Part shown: one piece after another, positions 1 to 8,658 of the stretch
Position numbering within the stretch: the first letter of the stretch is position 1
Layout: each line of letters starts with the position of its first letter
Assembly (NCBI RefSeq): GCF_017357225.1
Contig: NZ_CP071609.1
Location: 124,001 to 188,000, forward strand
DNA from: Rhizobium binae
Lineage (GTDB): Bacteria; Pseudomonadota; Alphaproteobacteria; Rhizobiales; Rhizobiaceae
DNA length: 64,000 nt
Direction of reading: 5' to 3'
The notes under the pieces: generated by a model
What the model saw: the letters and a program-made list of their open reading frames with translations, nothing else
Told to the model about the DNA's origin: nothing
Databases searched by the model: none
Position numbers and translations under genes: made by a program

Positions 1-1
1 G

Positions 2-613
2 AGCGCCAAGGCGGTCACGGGTGACGTGCTGGCCAAACTGCTCGCGACCTGCGCGACCGACAGCCTGCGCGATCTGCGCGACCAGGCGATCCTGATGGTC
101 GCCTTTGCCTCAGGTGGCCGTCGGCGCAGCGAGATTGCCGGACTGCGACGCGAACAGCTGACCACCGAGCCGCCGATTGCGGTCGAGAATGGCCCTCCCC
201 TCCCCTCTCTCGCCATCCATCTCGGTCGCACCAAAACCGCCTCCGGCGAGCAGGACGATGTCGTCTATCTGACGGGCCGGCCGGTCGAGGCGCTGAATGC
301 TTGGATGGCGGCGGCGAAGATCGACAGCGGAAGCGTGTTTCGGGGGATTGGGCGATGGGGCACTGTTTCGAAGCGGGCGATCGATCCGCAATCGGTCAAT
401 GCGATCCTCAAGCAGCGAGCGGAGATGGCCGGGTTGGATAGGGGGGAGTTTTCCGCTCATGGGCTGCGGTCAGGCTATCTGACCGAAGCGGCAAATCGCG
501 GAATCCCGCTTCCTGAGGCGATGGAGCAATCGCGACATCGATCCGTTCAGCAGGCTGCAGGCTACTACAACAACGTTACAAGGCGGAGCGGGCGCGCTGC
601 ACGAATGCTGTGA
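2..613 (+). CDS. Tyrosine recombinase/integrase, C-terminal part (5' end outside window)
   Basis: The reading frame is open to the left edge of the window, so this is the C-terminal catalytic part of a phage-type integrase; a GTG at 26 is only an internal candidate start. Visible catalytic-domain motifs are the box I arginine in GGRRRSEIAGL, the HxxR motif in HGLRSGYL, and a late RHRSVQQAAGYY segment with the likely H/R and nucleophilic Tyr. Enzymes of this family cut and rejoin DNA at short inverted core sites. There is no recognisable partner downstream. The family call is firm; target and element identity are unknown because the N-terminus and the left flank are missing. Confidence 0.85.
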   Translation, partial: SAKAVTGDVLAKLLATCATDSLRDLRDQAILMVAFASGGRRRSEIAGLRREQLTTEPPIAVENGPPLPSLAIHLGRTKTASGEQDDVVYLTGRPVEALNAWMAAAKIDSGSVFRGIGRWGTVSKRAIDPQSVNAILKQRAEMAGLDRGEFSAHGLRSGYLTEAANRGIPLPEAMEQSRHRSVQQAAGYYNNVTRRSGRAARML

Positions 614-1307
614 AAACAGTCGGCCCAAAGAGGATGCTGAGGCTCGCCGATGTAGAGTAAGACGAGGGCGTTGCCGTTAATCAGCCGCCCGCGGAGCTCC
701 TCCCTCGCAAAACTCCAGAAACCGCGACGCCGGATCAGCGGTCTCCTCGAGCTCGACTAGAAGCAAATACGTGCAGCCCCTGTACCTTCACACCGCTTGG
801 TGTCGGTCACGTTAGTCGTCCCTCAGCGGGCGCAGATGGAGCATCACGAGGGAACCTAGTACTCGCGAAACGGGGATGCTGCTGATGTCTCTAAGCTTCT
901 GGTCTGCATCCTCTCAGCCGCATCGAAATTAAATGCGTCGATGGCGTCCTTGGGGCCGGCCGGCCGGCTCTAAGAACAGGTCCGTCAAGACAATTGGGGC
1001 GATCTCGTGAGGCCTTGATCGATAAGGATGGCAAAAAACGTAATGAAGGATGTGGCGGTCGTCCTGCTTGCGCGCAAAGATGGCCCAGCACGGGATGAGG
1101 GGCGCAGGGCTCCGATAGTGACTGACAGCCTGCTGTCCGTCGGACCCAAGCGGCTCGGGAGGTGGTGAACCGCTTGAACACTCTGAGGGTAATACTGCAA
1201 TGCAGAACATTGAAGTCCCGCGCTTGCACCGCGCACATATCTCGGCCTGCAAAAAAAGGATAGTCTTGGCGAACCCGGCCTATCCGACCATTCACATGCA
1301 GTCAGAC
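614..1307. other. About 690 bp without a convincing gene
   Basis: Several open frames overlap here on the minus strand, but they have no recognisable domain, look like low-complexity GC-rich shadows, and none has a good ribosome-binding site. I see no RNA gene or strong repeat. It may be degenerate sequence between the integrase and the broken cold-shock gene. Confidence 0.4.
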
Positions 1308-1515
1308 TCAGGCCTGCAGGTTGTCCGCAGACATCTTGCCGGACTTGCGATCCTTTACCAGCTCATAGGTAATTTTCTGGCCGTCGTTGCCGGCCGCGCA
1401 TGCCGGCCCGCTCCACTGCGGAAATATGGACGAACACATCGGCGCTGCCGTCGTCCGGCTCGATGAACCCGAAGCCCTTCGTTGCGTTGAACCACTTTAC
1501 CGTACCGGTCGCCAT
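1308..1515 (-). pseudogene. Cold-shock protein (CspA family), frameshifted
   Basis: Translating from the ATG at 1515 gives [20 protein letters not shown], followed by DVFVHIS. This is the signature of a CspA-type cold-shock protein with both RNP motifs (KGFGFIEP and VFVHIS), a single-strand nucleic-acid chaperone. After GMRG the frame is lost and stops at 1363, after 50 residues. One base further on, the sequence codes for the expected remainder (DGQKIT..ELVKDRKSGKMSADNLQA), ending at the stop at 1308. The whole stretch is 208 bp, which is 69 codons plus one base, so a single inserted base near 1390-1398 explains it. The normal family length is about 69 residues. It is either a real pseudogene or a sequencing indel. 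Confidence 0.85.
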
Positions 1516-1668
1516 GACGTCTTCCTTTGATCAATCGCATTGCCGAAGCGTGCTCGGCTGACACTTTTTTTGCGGGCTGCACTGATAGACGCTTCTTGCC
1601 GCGGGGAAAGCCCATACTCACCGTCGAGGTGTCCCGGTACTCCTCGCTCTATCGCCGCGACGATGGTG

Positions 1669-2403
1669 CTACTTGTTACCTCGTTGTTTCACCCGGATGC
1701 TGATCGGACCGCCCTCGGCCTGGCGAATCTCGAACTGGTTCGTCTTGCGGATAAGATCGCTGAGTTTTCGGAAGCCGAATGTACGCGGGTCGAAATCCGG
1801 CGCCAGGTTCAACAACTGCTTGCCGACGGTGCCCAGGTTGACCCAGCCGTCATCGCTATCCTCCTGGGACAGTACCTTCTTGATCAGCGGCACGGCCGAT
1901 GTTGCCGGCTGCAGCGGCTTGTCGGTGGAAGCAGTATTCTGCTCGTCCTTGATCGTGCCAGGAAGCAAATTTTCGGTATAGACGAACCGCCGGCAGGCCT
2001 GGCGAAAACTTTCCGGTGTCTTCTGCTCGCCGAAGCCGAATACATCGACACCCTGTTCACGGATCCGGGCGGCAAGCCGCGTGAAATCGCTGTCCGAGGA
2101 CACCAGGCAAAAGCCGTCGAACCGACCGCTGTGCAGCAAATCCATTGCATCGATGACCAAAGTGATATCGGAAGCATTCTTTCCCGTTGTATACGCGAAT
2201 TGCTGCTGCGGGATAATCGCGTGCTTTGCGAGTACGTCCGCCCAACCCTTGGAGCGCGTGCCGGAAAAATCACCGTAGATGCGACGCACGCTCGCCTCCC
2301 CGATTTTGGCTACCTCTTCGAACAGCCCGTCGGCGATTTTAGCGGATGTATTGTCCGCATCAATCAGAACAGCCAGGCGCGGAGATCGAGTTTCAGACGG
2401 CAT
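1669..2403 (-). CDS. NYN-domain protein with C-terminal OST-HTH/LOTUS domain
   Basis: The 244-residue product begins with RLAVLIDADNTSAKIADGL, the NYN (PIN-like nuclease) opening with the acidic IDADN motif. It continues with DITLVIDAMDLLHSGRFDGF and LVSSDSDFTRLAARIREQG, which supply the other conserved acidic residues of the fold. Residues about 165-240 resemble an OST-HTH/LOTUS RNA-binding module. Proteins of this architecture are predicted RNA-processing ribonucleases; the exact role in bacteria is not settled. It lies downstream of repC on the same strand but 230 bp away, with a long palindrome between, so co-transcription with repABC is uncertain. Confidence 0.8.
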   Translation of the reverse strand: MPSETRSPRLAVLIDADNTSAKIADGLFEEVAKIGEASVRRIYGDFSGTRSKGWADVLAKHAIIPQQQFAYTTGKNASDITLVIDAMDLLHSGRFDGFCLVSSDSDFTRLAARIREQGVDVFGFGEQKTPESFRQACRRFVYTENLLPGTIKDEQNTASTDKPLQPATSAVPLIKKVLSQEDSDDGWVNLGTVGKQLLNLAPDFDPRTFGFRKLSDLIRKTNQFEIRQAEGGPISIRVKQRGNK

Positions 2404-2577
2404 TGCTCTTCCTCATTTTTAAAACGGTCTCGAAGGCCAGCAGAGCCTGGCTCGGACCAGGCAAGCAACTTCATTTAACTCGCCCATCGGACCGAGCGAA
2501 AACCTGCCTCGTCGGATGATGTCAGTAGCCGCCAGCCGAGTTGATCTACCCTTCCCCGCTCCAGCATCCGCCGATCG

Positions 2578-2605
2578 CAAAACCCTGACAGCTGTCAGGG
2601 TTTTG
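2578..2605. repeat. 28-bp perfect palindrome downstream of repC, candidate partition site copy 1
   Basis: The sequence is a perfect 28-bp inverted repeat whose core CCCTGACAGCTGTCAGGG recurs at 4024-4047. repABC plasmids carry centromere-like palindromes bound by RepB, often at the repB/repC junction or just outside the operon. Two near-identical copies bracketing repC fit that pattern. RepB binding here is inferred. Confidence 0.75.
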
Positions 2606-2634
2606 ACCAGCCGACCACAAGCATAGGCAACCAA

Positions 2635-3849
2635 CTATCCCGTCCTGCGATTGCTATCGCCATCGACCCGAAGCAGCGCCATAAGCGCCGGGCCAAGTGA
2701 AAATTCGCCCCGTGCCGCCTTCCGTGTCAGGTCTCGCAGATATCCGCCAGGCGAGTTGATGTGCCCTGCCCGCTCAAGGATGCAGGCGATCGCCGTGGCC
2801 GCACTTTCCGGCCCCATCACCTCGCAGGCCTCCTGATAGGCTGACGGGCTGACGCCCAGCATCGACCGGACGACCACCGCTGCACCCATCATCTCGCGCC
2901 AACTTCCGATCGTACCGCCCGGGCCATATATCGCGATCTCGGGGCAAGCCCGCATCACCATGCCAAGTGGGAAATTCCGGACGGGCTCCCGCTTCGGCCG
3001 ATCATCGTCCACCGGCTTTGCGCCCTGCTCGTTTTCAGAGCTAGGTTCAAATTCAGTGATGGATTCGGCGTTTGAATTCTGTATGTGACGCCCATTTTGG
3101 TCACCATTGGTGCTATTATTTTCGTCTTTTTGCTGCATTTCCAGGATGTTGACAGCCTCCTGCAGCAAGAGCTCCATCTCGTCCAGGATTGAATTCACAT
3201 CACTGAGGGTCGGAGAGCGCGGAATCCTGCCTACGAGACCGATGTACATCGCTTCGATGCTTTCCCAGTTGCCTGACGCACCTTCCTCGATCGCGGCAGA
3301 AATGAGCTTTCGAACGTCACGCCGGCATATCGTCAAATTTTCCTTCGCCCGACGGAGGGCGAAACGATCTGCAACGACCTGTTGTGCCATCATGGCAAGC
3401 TCATCTGTTCGCATGAGCAACGGTGACAGATCAAAGCCGAATGCGCTATCGATCGCACCCGCCTTGTCCTTCCGGGCGTAGCGCTTTCCATTCGCGCTGT
3501 CCTTCCGCACGATCAGTCCTGCCTCAACGAGAAGGGCCAGATGTCTGCGAAGGGTAGCGCCGGCGATACCGTGCGCCCGAAGCGTCAATTGTGTGTTGGA
3601 CGGAAAAACGATGAGCTGCGCATCCTGGCGCAATTCGGTGTCTGGATGAAAGCTCAGGAGCGCGTCAAGGACGGCCAGGCTGCGATCCTGCAGGCCAAGC
3701 AGCTCCCTTGCTTCGGATGCGTCCCGAAAGACTTTCCATTTGTCTGCTGTCTTGCCCGGCTTGATCTTACTCGTCTCGATCTGCCGCTTCACCAGGGCAA
3801 GCGTCGCCGGCCGCCGCCCAAAGGGCGTCGTCACACTTCCAATCTGCAT
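2635..3849 (-). CDS. repC: RepC replication initiator
   Basis: This is the replication initiator of alphaproteobacterial repABC plasmids, which binds the origin located inside its own coding sequence. The product (404 residues from the ATG at 3849) starts MQIGSVTTPFGRRPATLALV, a highly typical RepC N-terminus. It contains a winged-helix-like DNA-binding segment (HGIAGATLRRHLALLVEAGL) and a C-terminal region of the family type (MGPESAATAIACILERAG, then SPGGYLRDLTRKAARGEF). A TTG five codons upstream (3864) is in frame, but an AAGGTG element fits the ATG at 3849 better. It is the third gene of repABC, separated from repB by the counter-transcribed RNA region, which would control its expression. 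Confidence 0.95.
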   Translation of the reverse strand: MQIGSVTTPFGRRPATLALVKRQIETSKIKPGKTADKWKVFRDASEARELLGLQDRSLAVLDALLSFHPDTELRQDAQLIVFPSNTQLTLRAHGIAGATLRRHLALLVEAGLIVRKDSANGKRYARKDKAGAIDSAFGFDLSPLLMRTDELAMMAQQVVADRFALRRAKENLTICRRDVRKLISAAIEEGASGNWESIEAMYIGLVGRIPRSPTLSDVNSILDEMELLLQEAVNILEMQQKDENNSTNGDQNGRHIQNSNAESITEFEPSSENEQGAKPVDDDRPKREPVRNFPLGMVMRACPEIAIYGPGGTIGSWREMMGAAVVVRSMLGVSPSAYQEACEVMGPESAATAIACILERAGHINSPGGYLRDLTRKAARGEFSLGPALMALLRVDGDSNRRTG

Positions 3850-3909
3850 TTTCTTCACCTTCAAAAAGGCAAAAGAAACCTGCTCACCAAATTACGGTGC
3901 CAAAGACTC

Positions 3910-3938
3910 TTGACTGGGATTCGGGGAAATGCGATTCT
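3910..3938 (+). promoter_or_regulatory. Candidate promoter of the counter-transcribed RNA
   Basis: TTGACT at 3910-3915 is followed after 17 bp by GATTCT at 3933-3938, on the strand opposite to repABC and within the repB-repC intergenic region. Position and orientation are those of the incompatibility antisense RNA promoter of this plasmid family. The start would fall near 3945. Confidence 0.65.
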
Positions 3939-3944
3939 CTAGTT

Positions 3945-4000
3945 GTCACACATTGAGAGAGGCTTCCACGACGGCAACGTTTGGGGGGCCTTTTTCTTTT
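3945..4000 (+). ncRNA. Counter-transcribed RNA (ctRNA/incA) repressing repC
   Basis: repABC operons encode a small antisense RNA of roughly 50-60 nt between repB and repC that limits RepC synthesis and determines incompatibility. Here a promoter at 3910-3938 and an intrinsic terminator ending near 4000 predict an RNA of about 56 nt, antisense to the repC leader. Both ends are inferred from sequence only. Confidence 0.7.
3960..4000 (+). terminator. Intrinsic terminator of the ctRNA
   Basis: AGGCTTCC (3960-3967) can pair with GGGGGCCT (3984-3991), allowing G-T pairs, and is followed directly by TTTTTCTTTT. The same region on the repC mRNA strand is the target of the antisense RNA. Confidence 0.75.
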
Positions 4001-4023
4001 GCAGTTCGTCCTTTTTTATCTCC

Positions 4024-4047
4024 AAACCCTGACAGCTGTCAGGGTTT
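4024..4047. repeat. 24-bp palindrome overlapping the repB stop codon, candidate partition site copy 2
   Basis: This perfect 24-bp palindrome has the same core as the copy at 2578-2605. The TGA stop of repB (4039-4041) lies inside it. RepB-binding palindromes in the repB-repC gap are known for this family, so this is the more likely primary parS. Confidence 0.75.
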
Positions 4048-5076
4048 CTCGTCTTCTCGCAGGCGGACAAAGCGCTCCGTTAGCGCTGGGAGCTCCGCTT
4101 CAACAAACTTCAAAAAGTCGACCCCGAGTGAACCCTCAGCCGAAATTCGAACCTCTTTCGAGGATATCAACAGGGCGCCAAGCTTCGTTCCGCTCTTGTC
4201 TGTAATCGGGCTTGGCTCTCTCCGACCAGCCGATACTGGCTTGATGGCGTTCAATGCACGCTGAAACCTTTGATCGGACGTCTCAACCGCATCGCCCCTC
4301 CTAACCAGTGCTGCCCTCAGGGCATCGAGCGCTCCCGTGTCGCCCGCAACCGCCTTGGCAAGGTCGAGCCAACGTGGCCGCCCGATCTTCGGCGCTCGCC
4401 CAATGGCCTCGATGATATCCGCGGGAACGATCCTGTAGACATTCCGCATCCGAGCCAGTTCTGCGTCCTCGATCGAAAGCGCAGCGTAGATGTGCCGAGG
4501 CTTGATCCCCGCATCATCCATTCGGGAGGCAAACAGCGCGCGCTCGATCCAGGTGAGGTCTTGGCGACCCGCGTTTTCGATGCCTTGTGCAAGAACTAGG
4601 TCGAGGTCGGAAATCTCGACTTCGAGAGCGCGAACAGGCCTGTCAAGCTGCATGGCAGCGAGCCAGCGTCGATGACCGTAAACGATCTGATAGCGACCTG
4701 GGGACGAAGGGTGTTTGCGAACCTGGACGGGAACCTTTTGCCCCTCAGTCTCGATCGACCGTTTGAACGCCTCGAAGCTCGTTGCGTCATCGTCCGGCAG
4801 TCTGTCCGGATAGGGGGATGGGTCGATGAGCGACGGATCCAACTCGCGAACCGAACCACCGCCTGACTCCACGATAGCCTTCAAGCGATCTCGCTCTGTT
4901 CGAATGTCGTCGATTGCTCGGTGTGCAGCACCGATCACACCTGCTCCGACACGATTTCCGGGAACCGGGGCAGCGGCCTGCGACGGCTGCTGTTGATCCG
5001 CAGCCTGATCGCTTTCCAGCTCTGCGGAAAGCAACCCGAAGCTGGCGACAATCGACTTGCGAGGGGATTTGCTCAT
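4039..5076 (-). CDS. repB: RepB plasmid partitioning protein (ParB family)
   Basis: The 345-residue ParB-like protein binds centromere sites and works with RepA to segregate the plasmid. The ParB/Srx-type domain is visible around residues 80-160: IDPSPYPDRLPDDDATSFE, then GQKVPVQVRKHP and YQIVYGHRRWLAAMQL with the conserved GHRR. A helix-turn-helix region follows (MDDAGIKPRHIYAALSIEDA). Its start ATG overlaps the repA stop (ATGA, 5073-5076), indicating translational coupling, and its stop lies within the 4024-4047 palindrome. Confidence 0.95.
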   Translation of the reverse strand: MSKSPRKSIVASFGLLSAELESDQAADQQQPSQAAAPVPGNRVGAGVIGAAHRAIDDIRTERDRLKAIVESGGGSVRELDPSLIDPSPYPDRLPDDDATSFEAFKRSIETEGQKVPVQVRKHPSSPGRYQIVYGHRRWLAAMQLDRPVRALEVEISDLDLVLAQGIENAGRQDLTWIERALFASRMDDAGIKPRHIYAALSIEDAELARMRNVYRIVPADIIEAIGRAPKIGRPRWLDLAKAVAGDTGALDALRAALVRRGDAVETSDQRFQRALNAIKPVSAGRREPSPITDKSGTKLGALLISSKEVRISAEGSLGVDFLKFVEAELPALTERFVRLREDEKP

Positions 5077-6335
5077 GTCCGCCCCCAGCTCTCATTGACG
5101 AGGCGAACAATCGCCTCGTTCACAGCATCTACCGCCTCGCGGGCACGCTTGTGAGTATCGCGTCCGATCTGTCCTAATTCGAGCTCGTATACCGAGCGTT
5201 TCGCCAAGCCGGCTGCTTCAACGGCGGTGCTTTCAATGGCGGTCGGCAATAATACATCGGAGCCGAACAGGTGCCGAAGCATCGCAACGACTTGCGACTG
5301 CGGCGCGTCATTGGGGTCGTGTCGTGTAACCAGATACCGGATGAAGTCCTGGTCCAACTGAGCGCCGCTCTCGTTCAGAACACTAATCAGATCACCCATC
5401 ATGAGAAGGAACTGGCTCATTGACGCGACGTCCAGCATGGCTGGGTGGACCGTAATGATCATGCTAGTCGCGGCGTATATCGCGCTCAAGGTCAGAAAGC
5501 CGAGGGACGGCGGAGTGTCGAGAATCACAATGTCGTAGTCCGCCTCGACTTCCAAAAGGGCGAGTTTCAGCCGCTCAAAGAAGATTGCGCCGGAGCTGGA
5601 CTTGTTCGCCAAGATCCGTGGCGTTTCGTGCTCATACTCCATGACTTCAAGATTGCCAGGAATGAGGTCGATGCCATCGAAATATGTCCTGCGAATTATA
5701 TGGCGGATGGGACGACGCTCGGCGTCATCGTAACGCAAAGCGGCATAGATCGTTTCATTCGACCCGACATCAACTTCTGGCTGAGCACCGAACAAAGCGG
5801 ACAAGGATGCTTGCGGGTCCAGGTCGAGTGCGAGGACGCGATACCCATGAAGGGCGAGATAGTGGGCAAGGTGGACACAGGTTGTCGTCTTCGCGCTGCC
5901 GCCCTTGAAGTTGGCTATCGCAAGAACCTGGAGGTGCTCCCCGGCACGACGACGAGGAAGGAATCGCAAGGCGTCTGCAGGTTTCTGCATCGCGAACAAT
6001 TCACGCAGTTCATTGATCTGGTCCAGTGTGTAGACGCGATGGTTATTTTCCAGCCTACTGGGAATCGGCCCACGTCCTTCGGTGGACATGAGCTTCAGGG
6101 TGGAATCGGGTATAGACGTCAGCTTCGACACTTCGTTGGTCAGAAAGGGACGCAGGGTCTTTTCCGATTTTGGCGGATACATACGAGTTCTGAGCTGCTG
6201 CAATTGCCCGGACAGAAGCCCGGCATGGCGCATGATTTTGCTGCCGGCATCTTCCTTCGAGCCAACACTTGCTTCTACTCGGTTTGCTATCGCCATCTGT
6301 CCCTCTTGGCGGCTTTTCGCCGGTTTACCGGCCAT
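5073..6335 (-). CDS. repA: RepA plasmid partitioning ATPase (ParA family)
   Basis: The 420-residue ParA-type ATPase is the first gene of repABC. It carries the deviant Walker A motif KGGSAKTTT (residues about 144-151), DLDPQASLSALFG after it, and the Walker B-like VILDTPPSLGFL. An N-terminal extension with a possible HTH (LTSIPDSTLKLMSTEGRGPI) is typical of RepA and used for operon autorepression. The start at 6335 gives the full family length; an internal ATG 13 codons later (MAIANRVEASV) is also possible. It is divergent from traI across 337 bp, as in related rhizobial plasmids. Confidence 0.95.
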   Translation of the reverse strand: MAGKPAKSRQEGQMAIANRVEASVGSKEDAGSKIMRHAGLLSGQLQQLRTRMYPPKSEKTLRPFLTNEVSKLTSIPDSTLKLMSTEGRGPIPSRLENNHRVYTLDQINELRELFAMQKPADALRFLPRRRAGEHLQVLAIANFKGGSAKTTTCVHLAHYLALHGYRVLALDLDPQASLSALFGAQPEVDVGSNETIYAALRYDDAERRPIRHIIRRTYFDGIDLIPGNLEVMEYEHETPRILANKSSSGAIFFERLKLALLEVEADYDIVILDTPPSLGFLTLSAIYAATSMIITVHPAMLDVASMSQFLLMMGDLISVLNESGAQLDQDFIRYLVTRHDPNDAPQSQVVAMLRHLFGSDVLLPTAIESTAVEAAGLAKRSVYELELGQIGRDTHKRAREAVDAVNEAIVRLVNESWGRT

Positions 6336-6385
6336 TGCCCGCTAAAAATAGAACACGATTCTCCGAACTGGTCCAGAGGTTTAGG

Positions 6386-6402
6386 GTTAACAAAAGGTTA
6401 AC
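6386..6402. promoter_or_regulatory. Pair of GTTAAC palindromes upstream of repA, candidate operator
   Basis: Two GTTAAC hexamers (6386-6391 and 6397-6402) are spaced 11 bp start to start, one helical turn, about 50-65 bp upstream of the repA start. This is where an autorepression operator of RepA/RepB would be expected. Function is inferred from position only. Confidence 0.4.
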
Positions 6403-6672
6403 GACCGGGGACAATCTGCATAAGGCTGTTCGGATTTTTGCTTTTCCGCTCCGGGAGTTAGCCTCAAATGCCCGGCTCCCTGATCCCGGAATGTTCTCCT
6501 GTGAATCCTACAAATCCAAACAGTGTAGCAGCAAGTGGATTAGGCGGCTCTGTAGCGCCGCACCCCTTATGAGCCGCGACTCACCTCGCTACGTGCATGT
6601 TGGATCTTACAACTGCCCTCCGATTCCAAACTGTGCTGATTTCCCGCCGACCAACAACGACGGAGAAAGATC

Positions 6673-7311
6673 ATGCGGGCTCTCGCGCTCTCAACACCCC
6701 GGACGATCCAAGAGGCGCATCTCCTACACATCCACTATCAGCTTCGTGCTCGGGTCTTTTCCGATCGCCTGGGTTGGGAAGTCGATGTAACGGCGGGGTG
6801 CGAGTCCGATCGTTTCGACGCGCTTCGGCCGACCTATATTCTCGCCATCGCAGAGACCGGCGAATTGGCGGGGTGCGCAAGGCTTCTTCCTGCGCTCGGA
6901 CCGACAATGGTGGCCGACGTTTTCCCGTCGCTGCTCCCCGACGGCCAACTCAAGGGGCATGCCGCGATGATCGAGAGTTCTCGCTTCTGTGTCGACACGG
7001 CTCTCGCGGAGGGGAGGGGCGCCGGCTCGGTCCATGAAGCGACGCTGACCATGTTCGCTGGCATCATCGAATGGTGCGTGGCAAATGGGTACACTGAGAT
7101 TGTTACTGTGACCGATCTTCGGTTTGAGCGCATCCTCGCCCGCGTGGGGTGGCAGCTGCATCGTTTAGGCGAACCCAAGAAGATCGGCGTGACGACGGCC
7201 GTAGCGGGCACGCTGGCCGCCGACGCAGACATGTTCCTCAGGCTTCGCCCCTCCAACTACCGTTCTGAACTCGCCCCCTGTCAGCCAGGCAGCGTAAGGA
7301 GAAATCCGTGA
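6673..7311 (+). CDS. traI: TraI acyl-homoserine-lactone synthase
   Basis: This LuxI-family enzyme makes an acyl-homoserine lactone from S-adenosylmethionine and an acyl-ACP; in this plasmid family it is the signal that activates TraR. The family's invariant residues are visible: R25, F29, W35, D46, D49, R70, F84, E101, S103 and R104 (MIESSRFCVD). The product has 212 residues, the usual length. A GGAG-type ribosome-binding site precedes the ATG. It is the first gene of the traI-trb operon and its stop overlaps the trbB start, so the signal synthase is co-transcribed with the mating-pair genes. No clean 18-bp tra box is visible upstream. Confidence 0.95.
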   Translation: MRALALSTPRTIQEAHLLHIHYQLRARVFSDRLGWEVDVTAGCESDRFDALRPTYILAIAETGELAGCARLLPALGPTMVADVFPSLLPDGQLKGHAAMIESSRFCVDTALAEGRGAGSVHEATLTMFAGIIEWCVANGYTEIVTVTDLRFERILARVGWQLHRLGEPKKIGVTTAVAGTLAADADMFLRLRPSNYRSELAPCQPGSVRRNP

Positions 7312-8285
7312 ACCAGCTTCGCTCTCACCCTCGGCTCGTCCGCAAACTTCAGGAGGCGCTCGGCGACCAGCTTTGTGTTGCCCTGGACGACGCGAACGTC
7401 GTCGAGATCATGCTTAATCCGGACGGAAAGTTGTTCATCGAACGGCTCGGTCACGGCGTTACGCCCGCCGGCCAGATGTCGTCGGCTGCAGCGGAGATGG
7501 TGATCGGTACAGTGGCGCACGCGCTTCAGTCAGAGGTCGACACGGAGCAGCCAATCATCTCCGGCGAGCTGCCAATCGGTGGCCACCGCTTCGAGGGTCT
7601 ATTGCCCCCCGTCGTCGCCAAGCCTGCCTTCACGATTCGACGCCGGGCATCACGCCTCATTCCGCTCGAAGACTATGTTCGGACCGGCGTGATGACAGAA
7701 TACCAGGCCGCCACGATCCGCAGTGCCATTTCCGCGAAGCTGAACATCATCATTTCCGGCGGAACGGGCTCGGGCAAAACGACGCTTGCGAACGCAGTGA
7801 TCTACGAGATCGTCAACTCTGCGCCAGAGGATCGCATCGTCATCCTTGAGGATACCGCGGAAATCCAATGCGCGGCCGAAAACGCGGTTCTCCTCCATAC
7901 CAGCGATACGATCGACATGGCCCGGCTCTTGAAGAGCACCATGCGCTTACGCCCCGACAGGATCGTCGTGGGCGAAGTCCGCGACGGCGCGGCCCTTACA
8001 TTGCTCAAGGCCTGGAACACCGGTCACCCTGGCGGCGTGGCGACCATTCACTCGAACACCGCCATGTCGGCGCTACGCCGTCTTGAGCAGCTCACGGCCG
8101 AGGCAAGTCAGCAGCCGATGCACGAGGTCATCGGAGAGGCCGTCGACCTGGTCATCTCGATCGAGCGGACGCCGCGCGGCCGGCTTGTTCGCGACATCAT
8201 CCAAGTCGAGCGATTCATCAACGGACAGTACGAGATCGAATCCGATCAACTCACCGACGAACAGGAGGCGCGCCATGTCGCGTAA
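7308..8285 (+). CDS. trbB: TrbB conjugal transfer ATPase (VirB11 type)
   Basis: The 325-residue product is a VirB11-like traffic ATPase that would energise pilus assembly and substrate transfer at the inner membrane. It has Walker [10 protein letters not shown] at about residues 151-159, an Asp box ([13 protein letters not shown]), a Walker B region ([16 protein letters not shown]) and a His box ([12 protein letters not shown]). It overlaps traI at the start (ATG inside the traI 3' end) and trbC at the end by 11 bp, consistent with tight translational coupling. Confidence 0.95.
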   Translation: MNQLRSHPRLVRKLQEALGDQLCVALDDANVVEIMLNPDGKLFIERLGHGVTPAGQMSSAAAEMVIGTVAHALQSEVDTEQPIISGELPIGGHRFEGLLPPVVAKPAFTIRRRASRLIPLEDYVRTGVMTEYQAATIRSAISAKLNIIISGGTGSGKTTLANAVIYEIVNSAPEDRIVILEDTAEIQCAAENAVLLHTSDTIDMARLLKSTMRLRPDRIVVGEVRDGAALTLLKAWNTGHPGGVATIHSNTAMSALRRLEQLTAEASQQPMHEVIGEAVDLVISIERTPRGRLVRDIIQVERFINGQYEIESDQLTDEQEARHVA

Positions 8286-8658
8286 GCATACCCTCATCGC
8301 CGCCGCGCTCGTGGCGGCGCCAATCGTTCTTGCCTCTGTCGCGCCGGCGCTCGCCAGTTCCGGCGGCAGCCTCCCATGGGAAGGGCCACTGCAGCAGATT
8401 CAGGAATCGATAACCGGCCCGGTCGCGGGTGCGATCGCGCTTGCAGCCGTGGCCATTGCCGGCGGCATGCTCATCTTCGGCGGCGAGCTCAACGATTTCG
8501 CACGGCGCCTTGTTTACGTCGTTCTCGTCGCCGGCATCCTGCTCGGCGCCACCAACATCGTCGGCCTGTTCGGTGCGACCGGCGCTTCGATCGGGCTACC
8601 CGACGAGCAGGTCACGTCAATTGGTTCGAACGGGGGAGGGGAGGGAGATGATGGCTGA
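8275..8658 (+). CDS. trbC: TrbC conjugative pilin precursor
   Basis: This 127-residue VirB2/TrbC-like pilin precursor has a signal peptide ([19 protein letters not shown]) and two hydrophobic segments ([20 protein letters not shown] and [20 protein letters not shown]). The ATG at 8275 has the upstream AGGAGG element and lies within the trbB 3' end. The mature protein would be processed and, by analogy with RP4 TrbC, possibly cyclised by the TraF-type protease encoded at 22389-22955. The Gly/Ser-rich tail is unremarkable. Confidence 0.93.
   Translation: MSRKHTLIAAALVAAPIVLASVAPALASSGGSLPWEGPLQQIQESITGPVAGAIALAAVAIAGGMLIFGGELNDFARRLVYVVLVAGILLGATNIVGLFGATGASIGLPDEQVTSIGSNGGGEGDDG

Noticed and set aside
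891..1295. Minus-strand frames in the 614-1307 gap
   Set aside because: Three overlapping frames of similar quality, no domain, no ribosome-binding site.
1540..2478. 312-residue plus-strand frame
   Set aside because: It is antisense to the NYN gene, which has clear domains; the plus frame is a GC-driven shadow.
5445..6401. 318-residue plus-strand frame opposite repA
   Set aside because: Shadow of repA with no domain or ribosome-binding site.
6590..6625. Possible TraR box upstream of traI (ACGTGCA half-site followed by a GTTG...CAAC dyad)
   Set aside because: Only one half matches the 18-bp tra box; the other half is absent and the spacing is wrong.
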